Shown in pieces: positions 19,805 through 33,600 of a DNA stretch of 64,000 nt. The stretch's first letter is position 1; each line of letters begins with the position of its first letter. The notes beneath the pieces are model-generated. The model was not told the origin of the DNA. It saw only the letters and a program-made list of their open reading frames with translations, and did no database searches. Both the position numbers and the translations under genes were made by a program. The DNA is from Piromyces finnis (lineage: Eukaryota; Neocallimastigomycota; Neocallimastigomycetes; Neocallimastigales; Neocallimastigaceae), in contig MCFH01000062.1 of the NCBI GenBank assembly GCA_002104945.1, forward strand, positions 124,001-188,000, in the 5' to 3' direction.

Positions 19805-21171
19805 TTATATAAATATATTATCAACAGATATTAGTTCAACATTATCTAATATATACTTAATAATTATATTCAAATATTTTTAATTCATTTATAAAACTAA
19901 AGATTTTAAATTTATTATAATGTATCCCCTTTCATTTATAGTTTCAAAAAATTTCAAGGGATAATATTCCAACCTACTTGAAATATGTTTATTATTATCC
20001 ATAATAATATGGTAAATATTAATTTCATTCAAAATATAATTTGCTTTATATCATAAAGATCTATATAAATTCAATGTATCTTTATCATCAGTAATTTTGT
20101 TAACAAGAGTATAAATCAATATTCTATTTAATTAATATAAATACATAAATATAATTTATTAATTGTTTATTACACATTGATATTATAATATTTTAATTTT
20201 ATAATTTTTTGTGAATCAATTCTTTTTTCTATGTTATAATTTAGTTAATATTTAAAAAAAAAATAAAAATGAATCTCAGTTTATCTATTTTAAAAAATTT
20301 TTATGACTTATACAACAAAAACTAATTTTAATTTTAGGTAGAATAATAATATAATAAAAGAAATAACGGTTTCCTCTATTTCTATATATAATTCGATAGA
20401 TTCTGAAAATCTATTAACAGGAAAAAATTTTTATCCCATATTTTAATGTTTTATTTCACTACATTTTTTACTATCTTCTTTTATAGGCAGGCATTTTAAT
20501 ACTAATTTCTATTAATAAAAATAATGATGATAATATTAATGGCAACAATAGAATTTTACTACATTTTAATTCATTAATGAACTTAATATTATTAATTATT
20601 ATAATAAAAAAAAGTTCATAATTTAATATTAATAAAAAAAATGTAATATCAAAATAAATAATAAGTTTAAATAGTAGGTAATAACTATTGAATTTTATTA
20701 TCATATTTTATAAAATTTTTTTAAATATTAAAAAAAAATTTTAATTAATATGATCCTTGAATTGAAAAAATAGTTTTTTTTTTTATTTAAATATTAAAAA
20801 TGGTTGATCCATTTAAAAATGTGATATCTTAAAAAAAAAACCTAATATCTAATATCTAATATTTATATATTATAATATTAATTAAATAACTTATAATAAT
20901 ATTAAAAAAAAAATAAAATTAAAACTGTAAAGAAATAAGAAAAAAGAAAGTACAACTTTATTTATTAAGGATATTTTAATTAACGAATCATATTAAATCA
21001 ATGAATATTAATTATTAAAAAAAGTTTAAAATGTTATTTATTGTAAATATAGTTATGTTGTTATCATTTTTATTTTTAAATTTATTGTCTTGTTTTTACA
21101 ATTTAACAAAATAAATTATCATTTTTAAAAAACACGTAATCACAATAAAAATCATTTAAATTATAAAAAAA
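19805..21171. other. AT-rich upstream region of the ankyrin gene
   Basis: No gene seen. It is nearly pure A/T with frequent A runs. The last 30 bp before the ATG are almost all A/T, as is usual for 5' UTRs in such genomes. No clear promoter box can be singled out against this background. Confidence 0.4.
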
Positions 21172-22824
21172 ATGTCATCTTTTGAAATTGATAGTACTGA
21201 AACTTCAACAATGATCTTGTCAAATAATTCTTACACTTCAGATATAGAGTTATTTGAGGATATAGAAGTATCAAATGAAATGATTCAACCAAACCATTTA
21301 ATTGAGGAAAAAGATTTTGATGAGGTCATTTCTGCAATTGAATACAATGTTCCAATTGCATATTTAGATTTGTTAATTGAAAAAAAGAATTATCCGCTTA
21401 ACAAGTTCATCATTTTCAAAAATGGTGAAATAAAGTCCCCATTATACGCTGCAATTGCTAACAATCATTTTAAAATTGCAGATTTCATTATCAGCAAAGG
21501 GGGCGATATTAATTTTACTCAACACAATATTAATATAGTCAAATTATTAATTGAAAAAAATTTACTAACTACTAAAACTCTTTCATATCTTTTAAACAAA
21601 AATTGGAATATAATGGAGATTAAAGATTATATTTACAATTATAGTTTTAACTTCAATTTAGCATCCAAATATATCAAATATAAGTGCGATAAAAACTTTG
21701 TTATTAAATTACTTAAAATATACCAATCAAAAAAAAGCATATCGAAAGATCAATTTGATAAAATAATTATTAATGAAAGAAATTTTGATGTACCATATCA
21801 ATGGTACTATAGGTGTATTTATTGTAGTTCATTTGATCAATTAAAATTTTTTTCATGTTATGATATTCCAAGTTCAATTAGAGAAAAAATTGAATTCATA
21901 ATGGATAATAATAATGATATAATATATCCTGGATTCTCCCTTAAATTATATGAATTCATAATTAACTATAAGTATAAAAATATTTTCTTAAATAATATAT
22001 TAGATACTAATCATCTTAACAGATATTTGAATAAAATTTTGATTAAGAAAAGAATGGAATTAAGTCAATTTATAAAGAACGGAAATATGGAAAGAATATT
22101 TTATTTTTATCAAGAAAATGAAATATTAATAAATGATATAAACTCTTCAGATTATGACGTATTAACAAATTGTATTACTTCAGGATTTTCTATTGATTCA
22201 CTTAAAAAAATAATAAACTTGTTCTCATACACTAACTTCAATTATGAGATTCCAAGTACATTAATTAATGAATCAGTACCTTTAGTCATTTATACATTAT
22301 TAATAAATAGAAGAGATGTGTGCACCTTTCTTATTTCTAAAGGTGCGGATATTAATTATAGATTTTTGGATAAGGACAATTCCTTCAACAATGTGATACA
22401 ATTTTTAATTCATCAAAAAAACTTTTCGTGTGAAAATTTCGATTACATTATTGAAATATTAAAAAAAAAATTTAAAAAAATTGAAAAGTTAAATATACCT
22501 CAATATATATTAAAATTATTAATAAAAGAAAAGAAAAATAAAATATTTTTATTATTGGTGAAGGAATTTCTTCATTATAACAATTTTCAAGATGAATGGT
22601 ATACTTTCGCCTTGAAGAACGACAACTATAAAATCATTGAAAATCTCTTTGTTATTGATAAAAGATCATCAGAACAAAAAGTAAAATATATTTTAAAAGA
22701 ATTAAAAAAAGCAGGAGGAGATGATAAAAATACTTACATATTATCTACAACAATAAAAAACCATGAATTTCATAAATATTTTAATAGATATATTGATCAT
22801 GATCAATGGATTTTTAATGTATAA
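21172..22824 (+). CDS. Ankyrin-repeat protein of the anaerobic-fungus type
   Basis: An intact, intron-free 550-codon frame starting at an ATG in an A-rich context (AAAAAAATGTCATC). Recognisable ankyrin-like units are YAAIANNHFKIADFIISKGG near residues 95-115 and LLINRRDVCTFLISKGADIN near 375-400. The stretches between are degenerate helical repeats rich in Asn, Ile, Lys and Tyr. There is no signal peptide or clear membrane segment; the N-terminus is acidic and Ser/Thr-rich. Ankyrin repeats bind protein partners; the partner and pathway are unknown. Its last 270 residues align throughout with the frame at 27323-28147, so the two are paralogues. It is the only complete host-type gene in the window, and its codons are less A/T-extreme than the flanks. 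Confidence 0.8.
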   Translation: MSSFEIDSTETSTMILSNNSYTSDIELFEDIEVSNEMIQPNHLIEEKDFDEVISAIEYNVPIAYLDLLIEKKNYPLNKFIIFKNGEIKSPLYAAIANNHFKIADFIISKGGDINFTQHNINIVKLLIEKNLLTTKTLSYLLNKNWNIMEIKDYIYNYSFNFNLASKYIKYKCDKNFVIKLLKIYQSKKSISKDQFDKIIINERNFDVPYQWYYRCIYCSSFDQLKFFSCYDIPSSIREKIEFIMDNNNDIIYPGFSLKLYEFIINYKYKNIFLNNILDTNHLNRYLNKILIKKRMELSQFIKNGNMERIFYFYQENEILINDINSSDYDVLTNCITSGFSIDSLKKIINLFSYTNFNYEIPSTLINESVPLVIYTLLINRRDVCTFLISKGADINYRFLDKDNSFNNVIQFLIHQKNFSCENFDYIIEILKKKFKKIEKLNIPQYILKLLIKEKKNKIFLLLVKEFLHYNNFQDEWYTFALKNDNYKIIENLFVIDKRSSEQKVKYILKELKKAGGDDKNTYILSTTIKNHEFHKYFNRYIDHDQWIFNV

Positions 22825-24136
22825 ATAATAATTATTTTTTATTTTTTATTTTGTTTTAGTTTTTGTTTTATATATTTGTATTATTTATATTAATAAAAAA
22901 AACATGTAATAATTTATTTTTAAAAATAAAATATAAATAAAATATAAATAAAAAATAAATAAAATATAATAAAAAATAATTATAAAAAATAAAGTATTTC
23001 TTAAAGTGTAAAAATTTTAAAAAAAAAGTTTAAGTTTTTTTGTGTCAATGTTCAAATGCTTTTTTTTTCAGATCAAATTTTTTAAATGGATGATGAATAA
23101 TTAATTAATTAATTAATTAAAAAATTTAATGAAAAATTCAAACTTTGAAAATTTTTCAAAAAATTTCAATATTTTTTAAAATTTTACTTGAAAAAAGTTT
23201 AAATAAAAAGAAATTATAAAAATTTTATAAAGAATAATTGAAATGTTGATAAAGAATTGAATTCATGCTTTTATTTTTTGACATTTTAATTTTTTCAAAT
23301 TTTTTTCACTTTTTTTTTACATTCCATTTGAATACTTTTCTTATAGGAAAAAATAGCCATAAAATTATTTTAAAGTTTTACCTTTTTTTTATAAAAATTT
23401 TATCAATTATTTGCATAATCTATAAAAGAAATAGATTTATATAACAAATAGTAAAAATATTGAATTTTCATGAAAAGTAAAATATATTTAAAATATCCTA
23501 CAATTTTAAACAAGGCATATTAATTATATTTTATTTTAACACCTATTTTTTAACTTGATATTACATAAATCATTAAACATGATTAAAGTTTAATTATTAT
23601 TAATATTTATTAGAAGTTTGGTTAGAAATAATAACGACCTTCACTTTTAATTTAAAAACAAAAATAAAATCATACTTTAACAAATAAAAGATAATTATTA
23701 TAAATTTTTTAAATCATTATAATTATGAATATATAGATAATAATTTTATAATTAATATAAATGTAAAATTATTTAAAAAATTCAGCTTTTCCATGAAAAA
23801 CAAATATTATGAAATCTATTTAATTAAAAAAAAAATTAATAATTATTTTAGTTTTCATTTTTTTTTAATAAAGCTTTATTTATATCATATGAAGATAAAA
23901 GTGAGAAAAATAATAACGATAAATTTTATTTTCTATTATCAAGAAAAACATATAAATATATAATATTTAATACATCTTCAATTGAAAGAGCAGCTGAAGT
24001 AAATTCTTTGGAAAGTTCATCTGTTGAAATATCAGGATCATTGAGTTTTGATGAAAGTATTTGGGATTTATTAGGACTGAGTATCGATTCCTTTTCCTCA
24101 ATAAAAGTTTTAATTTAAAAATGATTCAAGAATTCT
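22825..24136. other. 3' flank of the ankyrin gene and 5' remains of a further gene
   Basis: 22830-23600 is an A/T flank whose motifs recur after 28147, including TTTTTTTGTGTCAATGTTC-like and GATGAATAATTAATTAAT stretches. Near 23973-24110 a plus-strand block reads as protein (SSIERAAEVNS, then SGSLSFDESIWDLLGLSID) before a stop. The DNA just upstream (TTTTATTTTCTATTATCAA) also precedes the relic at 27082, so both look like gene starts of one family. Confidence 0.4.
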
Positions 24137-24698
24137 TTGAAAGGCCTATTAATAGAAAAAAATTTAAGAAATGATTTATTTGATAGTTTAGAAGTTTCTA
24201 AAAATGGAAAAAGCATGAGAGGATTTTATAAATATCCTGTTCTTTATTTAAATTTTAAAGATGAAGAATCTAAAGATTACAAATACACTATTGAACATCT
24301 TAAACCCAAATTAACTGAAAAAAATGAAAATTTAAGTCAAATTAAAAAATATAAAAATAGTGTGTTAAATCGAATCATTGAAGGTAATATGAATATGTTA
24401 AAATAGTGGATATGGTAGATATGATTTCGGATTTCCTATTGGAAAGTATTTTAATAATAAAGAAAAAAATATATTTTAATTAAAGTTAAGATTTTTAAAA
24501 AAAAAATAAAAAAATACATGAAAAAATAAATTATGAAGAGGAAGAAAAAGAAGATATGAATTTTTTATCAAAACCTGTCTTTTAAAGGAATGTGAAGATG
24601 CTATAAACCAAATTGAAGAAAAATCTAGAGCTAACGATTATAATAATTTTATTAAATATGGTATTGCCTTATATAAAAGAACATGGGATGTTAATTGA
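24137..24698 (+). pseudogene. Relic of an AAA-ATPase-like / PD-(D/E)XK nuclease fusion gene
   Basis: The first part (89 codons to TAG at 24404-24406) has GLLIEKN...GFYKYPVLYLNFKDEE, which matches the stretch after the Walker region in AAA-ATPase-like proteins (PF09820 type). Directly after, in the next frame, GYGRYDFGFPI matches the first catalytic Asp (GRYD) of the C-terminal PD-(D/E)XK nuclease domain of these proteins (PF08011 type). The following strand reads LIKVKI, where E-x-K is expected, so the Glu is lost. The end block 24579-24698 reads KECEDAINQIEEK...YGIALYKRTWDVN, the usual C-terminus. The Walker A part and much of the middle are missing and frames change at least twice. Family assignment is from memory of the motifs; expansions of this family are known in anaerobic fungi. 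Confidence 0.6.
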
Positions 24699-27081
24699 AA
24701 ATAAATAATGGAGAAATACAAGACACATCAGTAACTAGTAATTGTGGAGGTAATAAAAAAGGAAGAAAAGAACTACTATAAAAAAACAAGAGTCATAACA
24801 ACAACAAGAGAAGCAGGAACAAGAAAAAGAATAAAAACGAGTATAGCAAAGAACACAGTAAATAATATCGAAAAAGAAGCAGGAAAAACATCAAGAACGA
24901 AAGAAGGGGATAAAATAAAGTAAAATAGTTATAATTTGTTTATTTGTTTTATTTATAACCATGGTTTTTAAATTATTTTATTGTAGTATTAATTATTCTC
25001 ATGCATTGATAAATACTTCTGATATTATTTAATAAATGAAAGTTAAATATATTTATCACAACTACTTTAGGAAGATTTTTATTTTTATATCTAATATTAT
25101 GAGATAGTGATTTGAATTAGATGAATAAGAAAGTGATCATTTAAAAATATCGTGAGCTTTACTAATTTGTATTTTAATGTTTATTATTTCATCACTTCTT
25201 GTTATTACTTTTACATTTATCATAATAATATTTTCCACCCAGTTTAAATAAATCAATCATAAATTTTTTAAGACCTTTTTCTTCTGTAGTTTCAATTATA
25301 ATAATTAAAAAATTTGTGTCATTAACAAATGAAAATAAATCCGTTTAATTTATTCTTTTTATAGGCATTCAGATAAAGCAATTGTAAAGCTTTTTATAAT
25401 CACATTTTTATTTCTTTAGACTATAAAAAACCTATTAAAAATTAATATATTTTATATTTTCATTTTTGAAGAATATAAAATATAAATTATAAAAATAAGT
25501 AAATATATTTTTAGAGTAAAATTAGAGAGAGGATAGATTTTATAAAAATTGATATATAAACCTCCTTTTTTTTTAATTTTTTGTTTTTTATATTTAATTT
25601 ATACGTGATGTATCTAGATTTCTTTCCACAATATTAAAAAAAAATAAGAATCTAAATAAAATAACATAACTATAAAAAAATATTTCTAGTATATATGTTT
25701 AATCTTTATAATAAAAATTAAAATGCTTTTTTTTTTTTCTAATTCATACTTCATAAAACTAATGGTGGAAATAAATCCGCTTAAATTTCATTTTTATTTT
25801 TAAAAAAAATAAATATAAAAATAAAATAATAGATTAAACATAGGTTAAATATTTTTTTATATAAAAATAATAAATTATTATTTAGTTAATTACTTCGCAA
25901 GTTATTACTTGTTTCTTAATATAAACTAATTATTCTTTTTAAATATTTATATTTATAATTTTATTATTAAATTTTAATAATGTCTTTATTTTTGTTATAT
26001 AATTTTGCTTATTCAACTACCTTTTTTTAAATTTTAAATATTATTTCTATATAATAAGTATAAGTTGTATATTTGTATATTATTTTATGGTACTTGTATA
26101 TATTTTGATTATTGAAAGAAAATATTAAACTAGGCATAGAATAGGATTCTATTGAAGGATTACTATATAGAATTTGTCGAGAATGAAAAGGACTTTATTT
26201 TTAATAAATTTAAACATATATGTAAATATAGATTAATACCAATTGCATATTAAAAGAAATTATATATATTAAATAATATTAAAGACACAAAATTGTTGAA
26301 TGATAATGACTAGATAATTATCCTATAAATATATTAAAATTAATACCTGAAAAAAATAACAACATTGTAAATTTTGAAAATAATTTGAATAAAGAAAACA
26401 AAAAAAGAAAAAATAACAAGGTTTCTTGAAAGGGAAATTTACATGTTTCATATTATATATTATAAAGAAAATTGAATGAATGACGTAAAATATTAAGAAT
26501 ATAAAAAATTAATTGAGAATTTTAACATGAAAATATACGTTAATGTAGATTTTTTTTGTGATAAATAACGAATATATGGAGATATAATAAAAATAAAAAT
26601 GTTGAAGATTCGGATAATTATCATAATTATTAAATGCTGTCATGGTAGTATAAGAATTACAAAAAGTAGAAATTATGTTCTATGAAAGAGATACCTGATG
26701 CCTATGATAATATTATTTGTAAAACTATTACTATGTTTTAATTTTTCAGGTGATCAAATATTAATTAGATTCACATCATGTATTACTTTCTTTACCTAAC
26801 CAATATCTATTAATTTCCAATTGCTTGATTTGACGCTATATGAAAATGATTTATATCCCTTCATATAAATATGAAAAAGCGATGAAGAATCAAGAAAAAC
26901 TAATATACACAATGAATATTTTTAATCAAACATAAAATATAAAGTTTTACAACAAATATAAGTAATTGACGGAAGTTATTCAGTTTCAAAATTTGAAATT
27001 CTATATGAATTTGACTGTTAAAAAAGTATTAAAATAATAGATATAGATTTTATTTTCTATTATCAACAAAAAAACACATAA
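24699..27081. other. AT-rich stretch with one small minus-strand coding relic
   Basis: 24700-24920 is purine-rich and A-rich without a clear frame. At 25204-25327 the minus strand reads as protein (TTEEKGLKKFMIDLFKLGG and KYYYDKCKSNN) and may be a gene scrap of unknown family. The rest shows only A/T noise and fragments too short to assign. Confidence 0.35.
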
Positions 27082-27300
27082 ATGTCAATTGAATCAAATA
27101 AATTAAATAGTAGAACTACTTTATATGAAAATGCAACAAATAATAATCCAATTAGAAGATTAATTATATGATAAAAAATATAGGTGATAGCAAATGTAGT
27201 TATAGTAAATATATGGATATGAGTTTTAAAGAAAAAACAATAGAATGAAATTGAGTATTTAGAAAAATTAGTAGTAGAAGATTTTATACCTTAAAAGTAA
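27082..27300 (+). pseudogene. Broken 5' end of an unrecognised gene
   Basis: An ATG at 27082 in a 5' context similar to that at 23925 opens 29 codons (MSIESNKLNSRTTLYENAT). The frame then shifts and reading continues with GDSKCSYSKYMDMSFKEK. No family was recognised. It lies just upstream of the ankyrin fragment and may be what is left of that gene's own 5' part or of a neighbouring family member. Confidence 0.35.
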
Positions 27301-27322
27301 TATATGTTTAAATTATAAATTA

Positions 27323-28147
27323 ATGTTGGACAATAACCAGGTTAAAAGATGCATGGATAAAATCATCAATGAAAAAAGAAATAAATTAAATAATATTATT
27401 AAAGAATGCGACATTGAGAAATTGATTTGTTTTTATCAAGATAATGATGCATTAATGGACAATATTAACGATTCAAATTATGATGTACTCTCCAATGCTA
27501 TATCTTTCGGGTTACCTTTGAATTTTATTGAATCTATTATTAATTTATTTTCATATTCAAACTTTGATTATGAAGTTCCAAAAAACATTTTCGCAGAAAC
27601 AATAACTCCCGCGGTTTATTCTCTTTTATTAAGTAGAAGCGATGTATGTTCTTTGCTCATTTCCAATGGTGCAGATATAAATTATGGATTTATAGATAGT
27701 ACTAATTCATTTAATATTTTAATAGATTTTTTAATTTTTCATAGGAAAGCATCTTTTAATGTTTTATATTATATTATTGAAAAATTAAAAAATGAAAGTA
27801 AAAAAATTGAAAAATTGAGAATCCCAGAATACGTATTTCATATAATAATTAAACATAAAAAGAATGAATATTTCCCACTTTTGGCAAAAGAATATTTATG
27901 CTATAAAAAATTTCCAACAGGATGGTACTCTATGGCATTAAAATATAATAATTATGAAGTCGTAAATGATATGTATGTGCTTGATGAAAGCACACCAGAT
28001 CAAAAGGTAAAATTTATTTTAGAAGAATTAAAGAGAATTGGAAGTAATGACAAAGATGTCTATATATTATCTATGACAATTAAAAATCAAGAATTTATTA
28101 AATATTTCAATAAATATAATGATTACAATGAATGGATAACTAATTAA
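27323..28147 (+). pseudogene. Ankyrin-type gene, C-terminal half only
   Basis: A clean 274-codon frame that aligns along its full length with residues about 280-550 of the protein at 21172-22824. Shared landmarks are SNYDVLSNAISFG (SDYDVLTNCITSG there), INLFSYSNFDYEVP, LLISNGADINYGF (ankyrin) and the end YILSMTIKNQEF. The N-terminal half has no recognisable counterpart upstream; the DNA there is decayed. The frame starts at an ATG inside the family's normal sequence. It could still be expressed as a short protein, but a 5'-truncated pseudogene is more likely. The long clean frame means that the loss is fairly recent. Confidence 0.65.
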
Positions 28148-29032
28148 AATAATTTTATATTTAAATTTTTATATTTAAATTTTTTCTTGTTTTATATTTT
28201 TATTAATAAAAAAGACATGTAATAATTCATTTTTAAAATAAAATATAAATAAAATAATAAAAATATAATAAAAAAATAAATTATTTCTTAAAGTATAAAA
28301 ATTTTAAAAAAAAAGTTTAAGTTTTTTCGTGTCAAAGTTCAAATGTAATTTTTTTTTTTTTTTAGATCAAATTTTTTTAAATGGACGATGAATAATTAAT
28401 TAATGAATGAATGAAAAATTAATAAAAAATTCAAACTTTGAAAATTTTCAAAAATTTCAATATTTTTTAAAATTTTACTTGAAAAAAGTTTAAATAAAAT
28501 GTTTTAAATAAAAAAAAATTTTAAAATTTTAAAAGTTATTGCCATGTTATAGCCCACAAATATATTATTACACATTTACTTTACTTAGTGAATTAATGCT
28601 AAAATGCCATTTATTAAAAAAAATTTTATCATGAAAAAAATATTTTAATATAAAAGAAATAAATGAAAAAGATTTACGCAATTCACAATTAAAAAAATAA
28701 AAATATATATAAAAAATGAAAATGAAATGTATTGTAAATATTTTAATATTATAAATTTATGCAAGAAATGTTTATTATATTTTATATATTATTAAATATC
28801 AAGTCAATATAAGATATTGTAAATTAATAATTATAATAATAATCTTATTATGATTAATTTTTATTTATATTGTAAAGAATATAGAGAAAATAAATAATTT
28901 TATATATTTTTATTTATTATTACAAACTTTTCTTAATTTTTACTTATTTTTTAATTTTTATTGTTATTTTTAAATTGATTAAAAACTAATACTATTTATA
29001 TATTATAATTTTATTATATAATTACTTATTTA
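28148..29032. repeat. 3' flank of the ankyrin fragment, similar to the flank after 22824
   Basis: The first ~360 bp match the flank of the intact ankyrin gene (TTAATAAAAAAGACATGTAA, then TTTTTAAAATAAAATA and the GATGAATAATTAATTAAT block), so the duplication that made the two genes included the 3' flank. From about 28555 on, motifs of the 1.33 kb repeat appear in diverged form (CATTTACTTTACTTAGTGAA). Confidence 0.6.
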
Positions 29033-29257
<225 letters not shown>

Positions 29258-29314
29258 TAAGCATCATGTTTTAATTTAAAAATATTTTAAATTTAAAAAA
29301 AAAACGATTAACTC

Positions 29315-30641
29315 CTAGTAATATAATCTAACCCTTTATAAATTTTGTTTAAAAATATTACATCTATGACAGTGGTAATTTATTATTTTAATTATATACA
29401 AATGATATAGCACACAGTTTTATTATTACTCATTTACTTTACTTAATAAAATAGTATTAAAATACCATTTTTAAAAAATAATTGAAGTAAAAATAAATAT
29501 TTACACATATATTTTTATTTTTTCAATGTAAGTTTTATAAATTATCATCTTTCTTTTATGTCCTATTTAAACAGTTTTCTCATGATAAAAATTAGCCATA
29601 AAATTGTTTAAGTATTTTGTTTAAATTTCTTTTATAAAATATTTCGAGTTGTTTATATATACTATAAAAGAAAAATATATAAAACATATAATAAATAGTT
29701 GAAAATTGAATTAATATAAAAAATGAAGTACGCTTCAAATATTTCAATACAACTTTATACAAGACATATTTATTATATTTATTATATTTTATTTTAACTT
29801 GCAATTCGATATAAGTTAGAAAAACATTAAACTTTATATTAAATAATAATGATGATGATGGTGATAATGGTAATAATTAGATATTTTTTTTCGTTTTTAA
29901 TACTAATTAATACTTGATTTTATATTTTATTTGGTAGAAATGTAGAAATGTAGTTAGAAATTACTTATCAATATAGATTTTGATTAATTTAAATTATAAT
30001 CTATATATACATCTTTGAATAGTAAATTAGAACCATTACTCTACCATTTAATAATTAACTATAATTTTTAAATATACATTAATAAATATAGGTAAATTCT
30101 TAATATTTTTTAATAGATAAAAATGTAATTTGACATATGGAAAAGTTTAAAATTTTACTTATTTCAAAATCATTAAATAAATGAATAAATCAAATGATAT
30201 ATAACTGAATAAAAGAATTATTAATTAAATAAATAACGAAAGAATCAATTTATTAATAGATAAATGAATGAATCTATTATTATATTAATGAATAAATAAA
30301 TTAATATATATAAATTAATAAATGAATATGCAAATAAATGACTATTTTAACTAAAATAATTTGAAAAGTCTCAATGTTTTTTTTTTTTTTTTTTAATTTC
30401 TAATATATTAAAATAAAGAATTTTTTAAAGATAGTTGAAAATAAATATTAAATATGAAGATGTTATTATATTAAAATATACTTAATAGTTAAAGTTTATA
30501 TAAAATTAAAAATAAAAAAGTAATAAAATATAAATAATCTATAATGTGTAATACTTTAATAAAAATGTAATTTAGGAAAAAATAAATTATCTTTTATTTT
30601 ACAATTTTAATTCATAATATTGCTTATTTTTTTTTAATTTT
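29315..30641 (+). repeat. 1.33 kb duplicated segment, copy 2
   Basis: The partner of 12365-13690, in the same orientation and 16.95 kb away. The near identity in non-coding A/T DNA points to recent copying or gene conversion. No LTRs, terminal inverted repeats or target duplications were found at its edges. Confidence 0.9.
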
Positions 30642-33600
30642 CAAGTTTTAAATATTAAAGCATTTCAATATTTAAATAAAATATGCTTTAATGTAAATAG
30701 TGTAATATGTATAAATAACATAATATATTAAAACATTTTAATGATATATACACATACATGATATGATATACAAGTTTATTATTATTCATTTACTTAATAA
30801 AATGCCATTTTTAAAATAATATTTGAGGTACTAATAAAATATTAAAAGTATATTTTATGATTTTTTTTTAAATTATAATTATTTAATATTAGACAGATTT
30901 TTTAAAAGATGCCTAGTTCATCAATATTTATAATTCCTTTAATTCAACTATTATAAAAAAAATGTATATATATTTTAACAATGAAATATATATACATTTT
31001 TATTGATTACATACATTTTATTAACTAATAAAGCTAACAACAATGTTAATTGATAAATTAATATACATCCTAGACTTTGGACGAAATTAGCCAGATATTT
31101 TAGCCATAAGAATTTCGATCTCTTCCAGACTTTCAGGCAGAAAAATTATTAAAACTAATATTTTTGAAATATTCTTATATTTTTTTTTTATAATAAATAT
31201 ATAAATATATATAATATATATTTATATATAATCCCAAAATATATATACGTTATTTCAATTAGATAAATTGTTTACATGGTTCCTTAGATTAAATATTGAA
31301 TATAAATGAATATGTTTATTATAATAAAATTTTTATTTCATTATTTAGATATTATTAATAAATAATTATTATATGAACTTTTTTTGATAATACGTGATCA
31401 GTTTCAATAAAATATTTTACTATTTATTTTTTCTTCATGTATTAAATAATTCGCTGCAACAGTCGAAGATATAAATAATTTTCAATTTTTGCTTTATTCA
31501 TTTCAACACTTTTATACAATATATTATTTATATTATTAGAGTATGTACTGTTTTTTTTAAATATCATATAAATATTAGTTTTATATTGTTTAATGAAATT
31601 TTTACTAATACAAAATATACATTAGATTTGCAAAAAAAACTATGCATTGTAGTATTTTTCTTTTTTCTTTTGTATTTTCTACAAAATACCTCCAACAATA
31701 TTGTATTCATTCTTTTATACAATCATTAATAAATTATTTGCTTAATTATTTTTTTAATATAGTTTATTAATGTTTATTCGTATTTTTATGGTATTGGATT
31801 TTTAATTACTTATAAATATTAATGTATCTTATATATTAATATACCTTTTCTAATGTATATATATACATATTATTATATTAAAAATTATTAGGGTTAATAA
31901 TTAAAGAAAGTTTTTAGTTTCAATATTCAAATATTAAAATAGAAAATTTTCAATCAAACTTTTTTAATGAAATATTTAAACTTTTAAAATTATATTTAAA
32001 AAGAAATAATAAAATTCTAAAAAATAATTAAAAATGAATTATTAATGTTTAATTATAATAGTATTTCAAATGAAAGAAAAGAGCTGTAATTTGTTAATTG
32101 TTAATATTAATACTTTTAATTTTAGTATAACAATTTTAAAATGATTTGAAAATAGAAATTAAATATATATATGAAGATATTTTACAATAAAAGATTTCTA
32201 ATAGTTCAATTATACATATTATAGGAAATTAATAATAAAAACAATATAATAAAATATAAATAATCTTCAATATGTATGTGTAATAGTACTTTAATTAAGT
32301 TAATAAAAATATAATTTTAAAAATATATGTTTTTTTTTTCTTTTACAACCTAACCCATTATAATAAAGATAAATTATTATCTATCATATAACCATATATC
32401 ACACACAAATTTATTATTACTCATATACTTAATATATTAATATTGAAAGCAGATTTTTAAAGAATAATTGGTATAGTAGTAAATAATTAAGGATATGTTT
32501 TTATTTTTTCAATTTTAAATTTTACAAAATTTATTTTTTTTCCTTTTATTCACCATTGAAATATTTTTCTCATAAAAATTAGCCAAAAAATTATTTAAAA
32601 TTTTTTTTTTATTTTCTTTGATAATATATTCAAATTATTTATTTAAACTTAATATATAAAATATAATAAATTAAATTTTTATAAAAAATGAAAATGAAAT
32701 ATATTTTTTCATTTTTGCTTTTTCTTTACTATAGTTTTATATTTATTTAGTATAAATATAATTTTTATCCATTATATCTGAACCTACTACAGTTTTCATT
32801 TTATTTTTATTATGAAAATAAGATAAAAGAATATAGCTATTATTTTACTTATAAATAATTCTGAATATATTAATGAAGAAGAAGAAAGAAATAAACGCAT
32901 AAAAACACAAATTTAAATGAATGCTTATATTTTAATAATTTTATAATTCATATTTAATTGAAATAGATAATATTTTTAAAATACTTGAAAATTTTTATTT
33001 TATTTTTGATATTTGTCAAAATTTTGACTATGAAAGTAATATTAATGCTTTCAAACAGAAATAAACATAAATATTGGTATAAATTATTTATAAAATAAGA
33101 TAAATTTAACAATGAAATAAATTTCATTGGTAAAATAAATATAAAAGAATATTATGATTATTAATTTATAATTATATATAAAAAATTGATATATCAAATG
33201 CAAAAAATTTCAATCTTTATAATACTATTTTTTAAAAAAAGATTATTATTTATATCATAAATATAAATAATAAAGTTAGCTTTTTTTTATTTCTCTAAAA
33301 TAAAAAATTAAAATTTTGATATGTTGTTTAGTATTCCAGAATTTTTTTCATAATTTATTTGAGATTATAATCATATTAATATTTAATATTGATAAACAAG
33401 TTAAATATTATATTAGACTCAAAAGCATATTAATCATTTTACATGTTCTTCTCAAGCTAAAAATAATTTATTTTCCTTCAAAAAACAATGATAATAGCAA
33501 ACAATCAAATAATTCTGTTAATAAAAGTTCTTGAGTTGTCTCCAACATGACAAAAATTCAGCTATGTTTTTGCTTTTTTTTTTTATTACTTTTTAATTTT

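Noticed and set aside
20471-20704. 77-codon minus-strand frame upstream of the ankyrin gene
   Set aside because: Low-complexity composition, no start context, no similarity to neighbours.
33316-33534. 72-codon plus-strand frame
   Set aside because: Mixed composition, with a Ser/Asn-rich end, but no recognisable family and no flanking gene structure.
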